Position numbers and translations under genes: made by a program. From Rosenbergiella metrosideri (GTDB lineage: Bacteria > Pseudomonadota > Gammaproteobacteria > Enterobacterales > Enterobacteriaceae), in assembly GCF_022602565.1 (NCBI RefSeq), contig NZ_JALBCV010000002.1:105280-169279 (forward strand): a stretch of DNA of 64,000 nucleotides. The letters are read 5' to 3'. Below the pieces are notes generated by a model. It ran no database searches, was not told the DNA's origin, and was given only the letters and a program-made list of their open reading frames with translations. The number at the start of each line of letters is the position of its first letter. Positions within the stretch are counted from its first letter, which is position 1. Positions 10,547-20,464 of this stretch are shown piece by piece.

Positions 10547-11818
10547 ATGACTGATAAGCGCAAAGAGGGTTCAGGTAAATTGCTGTACTGCTCTTTCTGC
10601 GGCAAGAGCCAGCATGAAGTGCGTAAGCTAATTGCCGGACCGTCAGTGTATATCTGCGACGAATGTGTTGATTTATGTAATGACATTATTCGTGAAGAGA
10701 TAAAAGAAGTTGCTCCACATCGCGAGCGCAATGCACTGCCTACGCCGCGTGAGATCCGCACGCATCTCGATGATTATGTGATTGGGCAAGAAAAGGCGAA
10801 GAAAGTCCTTTCTGTAGCAGTCTATAACCACTATAAGCGCCTACGTAATGGCGATACATCGAACGGTGTTGAATTAGGTAAAAGTAATATTTTACTTATC
10901 GGCCCCACCGGAAGTGGTAAAACATTACTTGCTGAAACGTTAGCGCGTTTACTCGATGTGCCGTTCACCATGGCAGATGCCACGACTCTGACAGAAGCGG
11001 GTTATGTCGGTGAGGATGTTGAAAACATCATCCAGAAACTACTACAAAAATGTGACTACGATGTTGAGAAAGCGCAACGTGGTATCGTTTATATCGATGA
11101 GATCGATAAAATTTCACGTAAGTCAGACAACCCTTCCATCACCCGTGATGTCTCGGGCGAAGGTGTTCAACAAGCCTTACTGAAACTGATCGAAGGGACC
11201 GTGGCAGCCGTTCCTCCACAAGGTGGCCGTAAACACCCACAACAAGAGTTTTTGCAAGTTGATACATCAAAAATTCTATTCATCTGTGGGGGCGCTTTTG
11301 CTGGATTAGATAAAGTGATCGCTCAGCGTGTAGAAACGGGTTCAGGTATCGGCTTTGGCGCAACGGTAAAAGATCCGTCTAAAAAAGCGGCTGAAGGGGA
11401 GCTTTTAGCGCAAGCAGAGCCTGAAGATTTAATTAAATTTGGCTTGATTCCCGAGTTCATCGGCCGTCTTCCAGTGGTAGCGACCCTGAGCGAACTGAGT
11501 GAAGAGGCGTTGATTCAAATTTTACGCGAACCTAAAAATGCGTTAACGAAGCAATACCAAGCGTTATTTAGCCTTGAAGGTGCAGAGCTTGAGTTTCGTG
11601 ACGAAGCACTTGTGGCGATTGCAGAGAAAGCAATGAGCCGTAAGACCGGTGCACGTGGACTCCGTTCTATTGTTGAAGCTGCATTGCTTGAAACCATGTA
11701 TGAACTGCCTTCAATTGAAGGCGTTGAAAAAGTGGTAATCGACGAGAATGTGATTGCGGGAACCTCTGAACCGATGCTTATTTATGGTAAGCAAGAAGCG
11801 CAAGCCTCTGGTGAGTAA
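10547..11818 (+). CDS. clpX: ATP-dependent unfoldase ClpX
   Basis: AAA+ unfoldase that recognises tagged proteins and feeds ClpP. The 423-aa product shows the N-terminal C4 zinc-binding domain (C15, C18, C37, C40), Walker A GPTGSGKT (119-126) and Walker [10 protein letters not shown]. The IGF loop that docks on ClpP is seen in GSGIGFGA. It forms the clpPX operon and ends at an intrinsic terminator. Confidence 0.98.
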   Translation: MTDKRKEGSGKLLYCSFCGKSQHEVRKLIAGPSVYICDECVDLCNDIIREEIKEVAPHRERNALPTPREIRTHLDDYVIGQEKAKKVLSVAVYNHYKRLRNGDTSNGVELGKSNILLIGPTGSGKTLLAETLARLLDVPFTMADATTLTEAGYVGEDVENIIQKLLQKCDYDVEKAQRGIVYIDEIDKISRKSDNPSITRDVSGEGVQQALLKLIEGTVAAVPPQGGRKHPQQEFLQVDTSKILFICGGAFAGLDKVIAQRVETGSGIGFGATVKDPSKKAAEGELLAQAEPEDLIKFGLIPEFIGRLPVVATLSELSEEALIQILREPKNALTKQYQALFSLEGAELEFRDEALVAIAEKAMSRKTGARGLRSIVEAALLETMYELPSIEGVEKVVIDENVIAGTSEPMLIYGKQEAQASGE

Positions 11819-11848
11819 ATAACCGAGTCGTTAGAGTAATACGCTAAT

Positions 11849-11879
11849 AAAGGGGAAATTAAATTTCCCCTTTATTTTT
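11849..11879 (+). terminator. Intrinsic terminator of clpPX
   Basis: The long stem AAAGGGGAAATT / AATTTCCCCTTT is followed by ATTTTTC, between clpX and the lon promoter. Confidence 0.85.
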
Positions 11880-11893
11880 CTTACGTATAGACC

Positions 11894-11921
11894 GTTGAAT
11901 ATCATAATATCATCCCCATAT
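11894..11921 (+). promoter_or_regulatory. Sigma-32 heat-shock promoter of lon
   Basis: The -35 GTTGAA (11894-11899) and -10 CCCCATAT (11914-11921), separated by 14 bp, fit the RpoH consensus closely. They resemble the known E. coli lon promoter, which also has GTTGAA and CCCCATAT. Confidence 0.8.
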
Positions 11922-11997
11922 GTTAATCATCTAGACGTGGTAAGTCACAGAGTTAGACCTATCACACCCAGCGGAAATTAAACTAAGAGAGAGCTCT

Positions 11998-14355
11998 ATG
12001 ACTTCTGAGCGTTCCGAACACATTGATATTCCCGTGTTACCTTTACGCGATGTGGTGGTTTATCCGCACATGGTGATACCGTTATTCGTGGGTCGCGAAA
12101 AATCTATCCGCTGCTTAGAGTCAGCGATGGATAACGATAAAAAAATTCTGCTGGTGGCGCAGAAAGAAGCGACTACTGACGAGCCGAGTATTGACGATTT
12201 ATTTACTGTCGGAACGGTGGCTTCGGTCCTACAGATGCTAAAACTGCCTGACGGTACGGTTAAAGTATTAGTCGAAGGGGTACAGCGAGCAACATTGACC
12301 TCGCTTGATGATAGCCAAGAGTTTTTCACGGCGCAGATTGAGTATATCGAAAGCCCTGAAATTGATGACAGCGAGCAAGAAGTGCTGATCCGCGCGGCGG
12401 TCAGCCAATTCGAAGGCTACATCAAACTTAACAAAAAGATCCCACCGGAAGTGTTGACCTCTTTGAACAATCTTGAGGATGCTGCACGCCTAGCAGATAC
12501 CATCGCCGCGCATATGCCACTTAAATTGGCAGACAAGCAATCCGTACTGGAAATGTCAGACGTTAATGAACGTCTGGAGTACTTGATGGCAATGATGGAA
12601 TCAGAAATTGATCTGTTACAGGTCGAAAAACGTATTCGCAATCGTGTTAAGAAGCAGATGGAGAAGAGCCAGCGCGAGTATTATCTGAACGAGCAAATGA
12701 AAGCCATTCAGAAAGAACTCGGCGAAATGGACGACGTGCCTGATGAATTCGAAGCATTGAAACGCAAGATCGATGAAGCGAAGATGCCTGCGGAAGCGAA
12801 AGAGAAAGCTGAGGCTGAGCTACAAAAGCTGAAAATGATGTCACCGATGTCTGCTGAAGCGACAGTCGTGCGCGGCTATATCGACTGGATGGTTCAAGTT
12901 CCTTGGGTGGGGCGTAGCAAAGTTAAGAAAGACCTGCGTAAAGCACAAGAAACGCTTGATAAAGACCACTTCGGTTTAGATCGCGTTAAAGACCGTATTC
13001 TTGAATACCTCGCGGTACAAAGCCGTGTGAATAAGATCCGTGGACCTATTCTTTGCTTAGTGGGGCCTCCCGGTGTTGGGAAAACCTCTTTAGGTCAATC
13101 TATCGCTAAGGCAACAGGACGTAAGTACGTCCGTATGGCGTTGGGTGGCGTGCGCGATGAAGCGGAAATTCGTGGACATCGCCGGACTTATATTGGTTCT
13201 ATGCCGGGGAAATTGATTCAAAAGATGGCGAAAGTTGGCGTTCGTAACCCGCTATTTCTACTTGATGAAATCGATAAGATGTCCGCAGATATGCGGGGTG
13301 ATCCTGCCTCAGCTCTGTTAGAGGTGTTAGATCCTGAGCAAAACAATGCGTTCAACGATCACTATTTAGAAGTGGATTATGATCTGTCTGATGTGATGTT
13401 CGTTGCGACGTCTAACTCAATGAACATCCCAGGGCCGCTACTGGACCGGATGGAAGTGATTCGTCTTTCTGGTTATACCGAAGATGAGAAGCTCAATATC
13501 GCTAAAGACCACCTGTTACCTAAACAGATGGAACGTAATGCGATTAAATCTGGTGAATTATCGGTCGAAGATAGCGCAATCATGGGCATCATCCGTTTTT
13601 ACACTCGTGAAGCGGGCGTGCGTAGCTTAGAAAGGGAACTCTCTAAACTCTGCCGTAAAGCCGTTAAAACGCTATTGCTTGATAAGAAGTTGAAACATAT
13701 CACTATTAATGCTGAAAACCTCAGCGAATATCTTGGTGTGCAACGCTTTGATTATGGCCGTGCAGACGAGAAAAATCGTATCGGCGAAGTGACCGGGCTG
13801 GCGTGGACCGAGGTAGGTGGCGACCTGTTGACCATTGAAACCGCGAGTGTTCCAGGTAAAGGTAAACTCTCGTACACCGGTTCTCTGGGCGAAGTGATGC
13901 AGGAATCTATTCAGGCGGCGATGACGGTGGTACGTTCTCGTGCAGAATCATTGGGTATTAATAATGATTTCTACGAAAAACGGGACATTCACGTTCACGT
14001 TCCTGAAGGCGCGACACCGAAAGATGGCCCAAGCGCAGGGATTGCAATGTGTACGGCTTTAGTCTCAAGCCTTACTGGCAACCCGGTTAAAGCTGAAGTT
14101 GCGATGACGGGAGAAATCACTTTACGCGGACAAGTGTTACCTATCGGTGGCTTAAAAGAGAAGTTGTTAGCCGCTCACCGCGGTGGCATAAAAACCGTGT
14201 TGATTCCTTTCGAGAATAAGCGCGATTTAGAGGAAATCCCTCAAAATGTTATCGCTGATCTCAGTATCCATCCGGTGAAAAACATTGAAGAAGTTTTAAA
14301 ATTAGCCCTTGAACGTGCGCCAGAAGGGATTGAAGTAATTACCCCATCGGCATAA
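11998..14355 (+). CDS. lon: ATP-dependent protease Lon
   Basis: Homohexameric AAA+ serine protease that removes misfolded proteins and short-lived regulators (785 aa, one longer than E. coli). It has an N-terminal LON substrate domain starting at IPVLPLRDVVVYPHMVIPLF and a long coiled-coil linker. The ATPase Walker A is GPPGVGKT and Walker B is LFLLDEIDK. The C-terminal protease domain has the Ser-Lys dyad in PKDGPSAG and GGLKEKLLAA. It stands alone under a heat-shock promoter. Confidence 0.98.
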   Translation: MTSERSEHIDIPVLPLRDVVVYPHMVIPLFVGREKSIRCLESAMDNDKKILLVAQKEATTDEPSIDDLFTVGTVASVLQMLKLPDGTVKVLVEGVQRATLTSLDDSQEFFTAQIEYIESPEIDDSEQEVLIRAAVSQFEGYIKLNKKIPPEVLTSLNNLEDAARLADTIAAHMPLKLADKQSVLEMSDVNERLEYLMAMMESEIDLLQVEKRIRNRVKKQMEKSQREYYLNEQMKAIQKELGEMDDVPDEFEALKRKIDEAKMPAEAKEKAEAELQKLKMMSPMSAEATVVRGYIDWMVQVPWVGRSKVKKDLRKAQETLDKDHFGLDRVKDRILEYLAVQSRVNKIRGPILCLVGPPGVGKTSLGQSIAKATGRKYVRMALGGVRDEAEIRGHRRTYIGSMPGKLIQKMAKVGVRNPLFLLDEIDKMSADMRGDPASALLEVLDPEQNNAFNDHYLEVDYDLSDVMFVATSNSMNIPGPLLDRMEVIRLSGYTEDEKLNIAKDHLLPKQMERNAIKSGELSVEDSAIMGIIRFYTREAGVRSLERELSKLCRKAVKTLLLDKKLKHITINAENLSEYLGVQRFDYGRADEKNRIGEVTGLAWTEVGGDLLTIETASVPGKGKLSYTGSLGEVMQESIQAAMTVVRSRAESLGINNDFYEKRDIHVHVPEGATPKDGPSAGIAMCTALVSSLTGNPVKAEVAMTGEITLRGQVLPIGGLKEKLLAAHRGGIKTVLIPFENKRDLEEIPQNVIADLSIHPVKNIEEVLKLALERAPEGIEVITPSA

Positions 14356-14367
14356 CATGGCGAACTT

Positions 14368-14395
14368 GTCGAATACCTATAATTGGGTATTCGAC
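14368..14395 (+). terminator. Hairpin downstream of lon (possible terminator)
   Basis: A perfect 10-bp stem (GTCGAATACC / GGTATTCGAC) with an 8-base loop begins 13 bp after the lon stop. The downstream sequence is only mildly T-rich, so it may be a weak terminator or an mRNA 3'-end stabiliser. Confidence 0.5.
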
Positions 14396-14527
14396 ATCAT
14401 TAAGTTGATTTTTGTGGACCATTCGGAGCATTTACGTTGTTTCGAGCGTCGATGCCTGCTATAACAAGCAGCTCATAAGTGAGAGGGGATACTCTCTGCG
14501 ACATGAAATAATAAAGGGGATGTTAAC

Positions 14528-14800
14528 GTGAATAAATCACAATTGGTTGATAAAATTGCTGCTGATGCAGATATTTCCAAAGCAGCTGCAGGACGTGTTT
14601 TAGACGCATTTATTAGTGCGGTAACCGAATCATTAAAAGCTGGTGATGACGTTGCTCTGGTCGGTTTTGGAACTTTCGCGGTAAAAGAGCGTGCTGAGCG
14701 TACTGGCCGCAACCCGCAAACAGGTAAAGAGATTACTATCCCTGCAGGTAAAGTCCCTGGCTTCCGTGCAGGCAAAGGGTTAAAAGACTCTGTTAACTAA
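14528..14800 (+). CDS. hupB: DNA-binding protein HU-beta
   Basis: Nucleoid protein (90 aa) that bends DNA as HU homodimers or with HU-alpha. The N-terminal [22 protein letters not shown] and the DNA-embracing arm [15 protein letters not shown] with the Pro intercalation residue are intact. The position between lon and ppiD is the usual one. A strong terminator follows. Confidence 0.98.
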   Translation: MNKSQLVDKIAADADISKAAAGRVLDAFISAVTESLKAGDDVALVGFGTFAVKERAERTGRNPQTGKEITIPAGKVPGFRAGKGLKDSVN

Positions 14801-14868
14801 GTCTTACTCACCGTGAAACAATTTCTTTCATGGAATGAGGACGCGATAACGCTTCTCATGTAACATAG

Positions 14869-14897
14869 AGGCACATCAATCGATGTGCCTTTTTTTC
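14869..14897 (+). terminator. Intrinsic terminator of hupB
   Basis: The stem AGGCACATC / GATGTGCCT is followed by TTTTTTT. Confidence 0.92.
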
Positions 14898-14972
14898 TGG
14901 TAAGTCATACGGGTTGCCTAAGGCCACATCGGCCAGCGTTAAATTTCTACCACAGTGGAGTGTTGCCAAATC

Positions 14973-16841
14973 ATGATGGACAATTTACGCTCAGCGTCTA
15001 ACCACGTTGTGCTTAAAATCATACTGGGAATAATCATTATTTCTTTCGTACTGACCGGTGTCAGTAACTATTTGATCGGCGGAAATCATGATTATGCTGC
15101 AAAAATTAACGGTGAAACAATAAGTCGAGCTCAATTTGAAAATGCGTATAACAACGAGCGCGCACGCCAGCAACAACAACTGGGTGACCAATATGCACAG
15201 TTAGCGGGCAATGAGCAATTTATGCAGCAGCTTCGCCAACAAGCTCTTTCCCAACTTGTGGACCAAACACTTCTACAACAATATGTTCATTCACTCCACC
15301 TTGCGGTGACAGATGAACAAATTAAGCAGGCTATTTTTGCCGTCCCGCAATTTCAAACCAATGGACATTTCGATAACGCGCTTTATAACTCTGTGTTAAG
15401 CAGCGTGAACTACACGCCAGATAGCTACGCAGCATCTTTACGTAAAAGCCTAGCAAATCAGCAATTAGCCCAAGCAGTGGGTAATACCGATTTCGTGCTT
15501 AATAGCGAAGCAAACCGTATTGCCGACCTCGTTTCTCAACAACGTCAAATTCGACAAGCAACTTTAAATATCGCTAGCTTAGCTGCCCAGCAAAAAGTGA
15601 CGGATGATGAAATTAAGGGTTATTACGACGCACATCAAGACGCATTCAAATTACCTGAGCAATTCAAAGTCAGTTATATCAAACTGGATGCTAAGGCGAT
15701 GCAAAAGGCGCCGACCGAGCAAGCAATCCAGGAATGGTACGATAGCCATAAAGCGGACTACACTCAGCAGGCTCGCCAGCGCTATAGCGTTATTCAGGTG
15801 AAGACTCAGCAACAAGCAGACGATTTACTTAAGCAACTACAGCAAGGCGCTAACTTCGCCGAGATTGCGCGTCAACATTCTGAAGACTCCGTATCCGCCA
15901 AGCAGGGTGGGGATTTAGGCTGGATGGAACAGGATTCTGTTCCCGATGAAATTACTTCGGCTAAACTGACGGAGAAAGGGACACTGTCTGGTGTTATCAA
16001 AAGTTCTGTAGGCTACCTGATTGTCCGTTTAGATGATGTCCAACCCGAAAAGCAGCAGTCACTTGCTGAGGTCCATCAAACTGTTGCGGATAAAGTGCAA
16101 CAAGAGACCGCCATTAGTCAGTTCTACGCACTGCAGCAAAAAGTCAATGACGCAGCGAGTAACGATAATGACTCTTTGGCTGCGGCTGAACAAGTTGCGG
16201 GGACAAAAGCGGTTGAAACTTCATGGTTTAGCCAACAGTCAGTGCCGGATGTGCTGAATTTTGACCAAGTGAAAGACGTTATCTTCAACGGTAGCTTACT
16301 TGGCGAGCAAGGTACTCCTGGCAGTAACTCCAGTATCATCACGGTCGACGGTGATCGCGCATTTGTCGTCCGTATCTCGGCACATGAACCGGCTAAAGTT
16401 AAACCTCTGTCTGAAATGTCGGCAGACATTGCTGCTGACATTAAGCATGATAAGGCGGTTGCTGCGGCTAAAGCTCAAGCTGAGTCTATAGTCACCGAAT
16501 TACGCCAAGGTAAGCAAACACGCTTTGCACAAGCTGGACTGCAGTTTGGGGCAGCACAAACCTTGCAACGTAACCAACAATCTTCTTTATCTGAGACGGT
16601 ATTTGGGTTAACGCCACCGCAAGGCCAAACGCCTAGCTATGGCTTTACCCAAGATAATAACGGCAATGTCGTCATTATCGCGTTAGATAAAGTGATTACA
16701 GGTGAAATGCCGGCTGATCAGAAAGCGCAAATGGTGAAAGGGATTGCGGATAATAATGCCCAATTGGCCTTTACTGCACTGCTTGAGCAACTACGTCAGG
16801 AAGCGAAAATTAAGTACGGCGATGCAGTACAACTGCAATAA
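14973..16841 (+). CDS. ppiD: Periplasmic folding chaperone PpiD
   Basis: Inner-membrane-anchored SurA-type chaperone near the Sec translocon (622 aa). The start at 14973 gives MMDNLRSASN, matching the family. One N-terminal membrane segment (ILGIIIISFVLTGVSNYLI) is followed by a long periplasmic part. The central parvulin-like domain covers about residues 260-355 (RYSVIQVKT...FAEIARQHSEDSVSAKQGGDLGWM...GVIKSSVGYLIVRL). Length compares with 623 aa in E. coli. Confidence 0.96.
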   Translation: MMDNLRSASNHVVLKIILGIIIISFVLTGVSNYLIGGNHDYAAKINGETISRAQFENAYNNERARQQQQLGDQYAQLAGNEQFMQQLRQQALSQLVDQTLLQQYVHSLHLAVTDEQIKQAIFAVPQFQTNGHFDNALYNSVLSSVNYTPDSYAASLRKSLANQQLAQAVGNTDFVLNSEANRIADLVSQQRQIRQATLNIASLAAQQKVTDDEIKGYYDAHQDAFKLPEQFKVSYIKLDAKAMQKAPTEQAIQEWYDSHKADYTQQARQRYSVIQVKTQQQADDLLKQLQQGANFAEIARQHSEDSVSAKQGGDLGWMEQDSVPDEITSAKLTEKGTLSGVIKSSVGYLIVRLDDVQPEKQQSLAEVHQTVADKVQQETAISQFYALQQKVNDAASNDNDSLAAAEQVAGTKAVETSWFSQQSVPDVLNFDQVKDVIFNGSLLGEQGTPGSNSSIITVDGDRAFVVRISAHEPAKVKPLSEMSADIAADIKHDKAVAAAKAQAESIVTELRQGKQTRFAQAGLQFGAAQTLQRNQQSSLSETVFGLTPPQGQTPSYGFTQDNNGNVVIIALDKVITGEMPADQKAQMVKGIADNNAQLAFTALLEQLRQEAKIKYGDAVQLQ

Positions 16842-16874
16842 CGCTCACAAATAATCATTGCTGTAATGATAATA

Positions 16875-16898
16875 AAAAGGCCGCTTATGCGGCCTTTT
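16875..16898 (+). terminator. Intrinsic terminator of ppiD
   Basis: The 10-bp stem AAAAGGCCGC / GCGGCCTTTT has a TTAT loop and could act in both directions. Confidence 0.85.
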
Positions 16899-16974
16899 CC
16901 ATTTATCAACTCTCTCAATTGGCAAGCTTCTGCCATCGACATAGCCTATAGTTTCATTTAATAGGAGAACATCT

Positions 16975-17289
16975 ATGACCCGACAACAATTTACCCTCTT
17001 AATCTTCTTATTCGCTACACTGAGTCCCCTCACGCAAGCTGCCACGCCGAAAAACGGTGATAAAAAAAGCGAAGTAGTACAACAACAGGTCGTTGATAAG
17101 GTAAATCTTAATACTGCTGATGCCGCAACCTTGGCCGCTAAGCTTAATGGTGTCGGACTAAAAAAAGCTCAAGCGATTATTGAGTACAGAGAAAAATATG
17201 GTTTATTTACGGATGTGAAGCAGCTGATAGAAGTCCCTGGCTTTGGCGAGAGCCTGGTTAGCCGTGTCATCGCAAAATTAACGCTATAG
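16975..17289 (+). CDS. ybaV: Helix-hairpin-helix ComEA-like protein YbaV
   Basis: Small exported protein (104 aa) with a signal peptide (FTLLIFLFATLSPLTQA). A ComEA-type double helix-hairpin-helix domain follows (VNLNTADAATLAAKLNGVG, then GLFTDVKQLIEVPGFG), a fold that binds DNA non-specifically. The role of YbaV in enterobacteria is not established; a contribution to DNA uptake is only inferred from ComEA. AGGAGA precedes the ATG. It follows ppiD as in E. coli. Confidence 0.88.
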   Translation: MTRQQFTLLIFLFATLSPLTQAATPKNGDKKSEVVQQQVVDKVNLNTADAATLAAKLNGVGLKKAQAIIEYREKYGLFTDVKQLIEVPGFGESLVSRVIAKLTL

Positions 17290-17295
17290 GGAGTG

Positions 17296-17317
17296 AGGGG
17301 TTACCGAGGTAACCCCT
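17296..17317. terminator. Bidirectional hairpin between convergent ybaV and queC
   Basis: A 10-bp perfect stem AGGGGTTACC / GGTAACCCCT lies exactly between the two convergent stop codons. There is no strong T tract on either side, but the position suggests a shared terminator. Confidence 0.5.
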
Positions 17318-17321
17318 GTGG

Positions 17322-18017
17322 TTAGCTAAGATGATTTTTCGACTTCAATTTCTTCATCGTTTCGTCTGGCGCGTTAAGGTACTGCTCAAGACCTTTAGCC
17401 CGCAGGTGACAGGCGGCACACTCTTCGCAGCCTGAACCGGCGATACCGTTATAACAGGTTAGGGTATGGTCTTTGATTAGAGATAACTGCCCCCAATAAT
17501 CTGCAAGTGCCCAAGTTTCTGCTTTGTTCAGCCACATCAAAGGCGTTTCAAAACGAACGTCTTTAGCCATTCCGAGTACGACTGCCTGATTCAAGGCTTT
17601 AACAAATTCGTCACGACAGTCGGGATAGCCTGAAAAATCGGTCTCACAGACACCGGTGATCACTGCTTCTGCTTCAACTTGGTAGGCATAAATCGACGCT
17701 AAAGTAAGAAAGAGAATATTTCGGCCGGGAACAAACGTACTGGGGAGTGCTGTGGCATCAGGTTGGTAGCCGGGTACGGGGATATTGTCACGTGTCAGAC
17801 TACTTATGGCTAATTCATTGAGTAAGGTCACGTCCATCACTTTATGCGCTGCTACACCTAATCGCTGAGTCAGTTGCTTAGCAATGGCGATCTCTTGTTG
17901 GTGGCGTTGCCCATAATCAAATGTAATACAGTGCACCTCATCATAGTGCTGGATGGCCTGCACTAAACAGGTGGTTGAGTCTTGACCACCACTAAATACG
18001 ACAACTGCTTTTTTCAT
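17322..18017 (-). CDS. queC: 7-cyano-7-deazaguanine synthase QueC
   Basis: Converts 7-carboxy-7-deazaguanine to preQ0 with ATP and ammonia in queuosine biosynthesis. The 231-aa protein has the N-type PP-loop SGGQDSTT (residues 9-16). The C-terminal zinc-binding cysteines are in [16 protein letters not shown]. It is separated from decR by a short divergent gap and convergent with ybaV; fadM, present between them in E. coli, is missing. Confidence 0.96.
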   Translation of the reverse strand: MKKAVVVFSGGQDSTTCLVQAIQHYDEVHCITFDYGQRHQQEIAIAKQLTQRLGVAAHKVMDVTLLNELAISSLTRDNIPVPGYQPDATALPSTFVPGRNILFLTLASIYAYQVEAEAVITGVCETDFSGYPDCRDEFVKALNQAVVLGMAKDVRFETPLMWLNKAETWALADYWGQLSLIKDHTLTCYNGIAGSGCEECAACHLRAKGLEQYLNAPDETMKKLKSKNHLS

Positions 18018-18124
18018 CTTTAGGGTCTCTAAGGAAAATTTTGGCTATTTTACCTCGAGAAGGGGAGTTGCCGCAAAATTAGCAGTATGATAGTGCTGAT
18101 TTCGGTTCAACGATGGGCATGTTT

Positions 18125-18580
18125 ATGATAGATAAAATTGATCGCAAGCTACTCGCCTTACTCCAAGAAGATTGCAGTCTCTCTTTACAGGCGTTAGCTG
18201 ATGCAGTAAACCTCACGGCCACGCCTTGTTGGAAGCGTTTAAAAAAGCTAGAAGAAGAGGGAATTATTCGCGCCCAAGTTGCGTTGTTAAATCCAGAAAA
18301 GTTAGGGCTTACCCTCACGGCATTCATGTTCCTGAAAACTTTGCATCATAATCGTGAATGGTACATCGATTTTGTTCAACAGATCAAAACGATGCCAGAG
18401 GTCTTGGCGTGTCATCGACTCACCGGTGAATATGATTATTTATTACGCGTTCAAGTTAAAGATATGAAATGTTACGACAACTTTTATAAAACGCTGGTCA
18501 ATAGTATAGACGGTTTAAGCGTCGTGACATCTAGCTTTTCGATGGAAGAAATAAAATATACAACAGCCCTACCGTTATAG
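18125..18580 (+). CDS. decR: Lrp/AsnC-family regulator DecR (YbaO)
   Basis: Transcription factor of 151 aa with an N-terminal winged-helix DNA-binding domain ([25 protein letters not shown]...) and a C-terminal RAM ligand/oligomerisation domain. In E. coli DecR responds to cysteine and activates the desulfidase operon yhaOM. The start is set at the ATG at 18125 (MIDKIDRK), matching the family, rather than 12 bp upstream. The mdlAB genes that normally follow are absent, so glnK is the next gene. Confidence 0.93.
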   Translation: MIDKIDRKLLALLQEDCSLSLQALADAVNLTATPCWKRLKKLEEEGIIRAQVALLNPEKLGLTLTAFMFLKTLHHNREWYIDFVQQIKTMPEVLACHRLTGEYDYLLRVQVKDMKCYDNFYKTLVNSIDGLSVVTSSFSMEEIKYTTALPL

Positions 18581-18583
18581 GTT

Positions 18584-18728
18584 TGCACTAAAATGGCGCT
18601 AACCCAATGCACTACGCACTAATACAGTGCAATGCTTTATCTGCATGATAACTCACTCATCTTTAATCGTCCCATTCTGAATGCTCGAGAAGATTCACGA
18701 TGTGGCACGTTTATTGCTTCCTCAAAAG
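18584..18728 (+). promoter_or_regulatory. Sigma-54 promoter of glnK-amtB with NtrC sites
   Basis: A near-perfect sigma-54 promoter, TGGCAC-N5-TTGCT, is at 18713-18728. Two NtrC-type dyads lie upstream: 18584-18600 (GCAC-N5-TGGCGC) and 18615-18631 (CGCAC...GTGCA). Spacing of about 90-120 bp from enhancer to promoter is normal for NtrC. This predicts induction of glnK-amtB under nitrogen limitation. Confidence 0.88.
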
Positions 18729-18758
18729 AAATATTGACAGGCTGTCTGGGGAATGTAA

Positions 18759-19097
18759 ATGAAACTAGTAACGGTAGTGATTAAACCTTTCAAACTCGAA
18801 GATGTGCGTGAAGCGTTATCATCAATCGGGATTCAAGGTCTAACAGTTACGGAAGTGAAAGGTTTTGGTCGTCAAAAAGGGCATGCAGAGCTCTATCGCG
18901 GTGCAGAATATAGCGTCAACTTCCTGCCGAAAGTCAAAATTGATATTGCGATTGCTGAGGACCAATTAGAAGAAGTTATCGAGGTCATTACTAAAGCAGC
19001 TTATACCGGTAAAATTGGAGACGGTAAAATCTTCGTCTCTAATCTGGAGCGGGTTATTCGTATTCGCACTGGCGAAATCGATGAGTCGGCACTGTAA
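18759..19097 (+). CDS. glnK: Nitrogen regulatory PII protein GlnK
   Basis: PII signal protein (112 aa) that senses 2-oxoglutarate/ATP/ADP and blocks the AmtB channel when nitrogen is replete. The T-loop with uridylylation site Y51 is intact in RGAEYSVNFLPK. The C-terminal signature GKIGDGKIFV is present. It is transcribed from a sigma-54 promoter and followed by amtB 25 bp downstream. Confidence 0.97.
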   Translation: MKLVTVVIKPFKLEDVREALSSIGIQGLTVTEVKGFGRQKGHAELYRGAEYSVNFLPKVKIDIAIAEDQLEEVIEVITKAAYTGKIGDGKIFVSNLERVIRIRTGEIDESAL

Positions 19098-19122
19098 TTT
19101 TATGCAGCGATTGGGGAATAAT

Positions 19123-20412
19123 ATGAAAAAAATAGTCTCACTGCTAAGTTTATTTGCTGCGTTAGGGCTGCCGAGTTTAGCCTTTGCCGCACCGGAGCCT
19201 ACTGCGAGCGGCGCAGATAATGGCTTTATGATGATTTGTACAGCGCTCGTATTGTTTATGACCGTTCCTGGAGTGGCGCTGTTTTACGGTGGTTTAATTC
19301 GTGGTAAAAACGTTTTATCGTTGATGACCCAAGTCTCAGTCACCTTTGCCTTAGTCTGTGTGGTATGGGTTGTCTATGGCTACTCCCTGACCTTCGGTGA
19401 GGGCAACAACTTTTTTGGCGGTTTCCAATGGACGCTGCTAAAAGGGATTGAATTGAAAGCCGTCATGGGCAGTATTTACCAATATATTCATGTTGCTTAT
19501 CAAGCCTCCTTTGCGTGCATCACGGTTGCCTTAGTTGTCGGCGCACTTGCTGAACGCGTTCGTTTTTCTGCGGTATTAATCTTTTCACTGCTATGGGTCA
19601 CGTTCTCTTACTTCCCTATTGCCCACATGGTTTGGGCCAATGGCCTGTTAGCGAAAGATGGTGCTCTGGACTTTGCTGGTGGGACGGTTGTGCATATCAA
19701 CGCAGCCATCGGCGGCCTAGTCGGAGCGTGGGTGCTGGGTAAACGGAGTGGATTTGGCAAAGAAGCCTTCAAGCCACATAACCTGCCAATGGTTTTCACC
19801 GGTACTGCGATTCTCTATATCGGTTGGTTTGGATTTAATGCCGGATCGGCAGCATCAGCCAATGAAATTGCGGCGCTCGCTTTTGTAAATACCATTGTTG
19901 CCACGGCGGGTGCGATTTTATCCTGGACGTTCGGCGAATGGGCGATCCGCGGTAAACCTTCACTCCTTGGTGCATGTTCGGGTTTCATCGCCGGATTAGT
20001 GGCTATCACCCCAGCTTGTGGCTATGTAGGCGTAGGTGGGGCGCTGGTTATCGGGGTTGTCGGTGGGTTAGCAGGTATCTGGGGCGTGACGGGGTTAAAA
20101 CGTTTCCTTCGCGTGGACGATCCTTGTGATGTCTTTGGCGTGCACGGCGTCTGTGGTATTGTTGGCTGCCTATTAACAGGTGTCTTTGCATCCTCTTCTT
20201 TAGGTGGCGTAGGCTACGCCGAAGGTGTGACGATGGGACATCAAGTGTGGATTCAATTACTCAGTTGTCTTGTCACCATTGTATGGTCTGGCGTTGTCGC
20301 GTTCATAAGTTTCAAGATTGCGGATATGACGGTCGGACTCAGAGTAAGCGAAGACTTAGAGCGTGAAGGCCTTGATGTGAATAGTCATGGTGAAAATGCT
20401 TACAACCAATAA
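19123..20412 (+). CDS. amtB: Ammonium channel AmtB
   Basis: Trimeric inner-membrane ammonium transporter, 429 aa. The start at 19123 gives a signal peptide (MKKIVSLLSLFAALGLPSLAFA), as in E. coli; the longer open frame lies inside glnK. Eleven membrane helices are predicted. The twin pore histidines are in GGTVVHINA and FGVHGVCG. The C-terminal tail carries the GlnK-contacting motif region RVSEDLEREGLD. Confidence 0.97.
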   Translation: MKKIVSLLSLFAALGLPSLAFAAPEPTASGADNGFMMICTALVLFMTVPGVALFYGGLIRGKNVLSLMTQVSVTFALVCVVWVVYGYSLTFGEGNNFFGGFQWTLLKGIELKAVMGSIYQYIHVAYQASFACITVALVVGALAERVRFSAVLIFSLLWVTFSYFPIAHMVWANGLLAKDGALDFAGGTVVHINAAIGGLVGAWVLGKRSGFGKEAFKPHNLPMVFTGTAILYIGWFGFNAGSAASANEIAALAFVNTIVATAGAILSWTFGEWAIRGKPSLLGACSGFIAGLVAITPACGYVGVGGALVIGVVGGLAGIWGVTGLKRFLRVDDPCDVFGVHGVCGIVGCLLTGVFASSSLGGVGYAEGVTMGHQVWIQLLSCLVTIVWSGVVAFISFKIADMTVGLRVSEDLEREGLDVNSHGENAYNQ

Positions 20413-20436
20413 TGCTCACTAAGAAAATCTCAATAC

Positions 20437-20457
20437 AGCCTGGCTCAAGGCCAGGCT
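20437..20457. terminator. Hairpin between convergent amtB and tesB
   Basis: The stem AGCCTGGC / GCCAGGCT has a 5-base loop and is placed between the two stop codons. It is followed by an A/T-rich but not uniform T stretch, so it is probably a bidirectional terminator. Confidence 0.55.
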
Positions 20458-20464
20458 ATATAAT

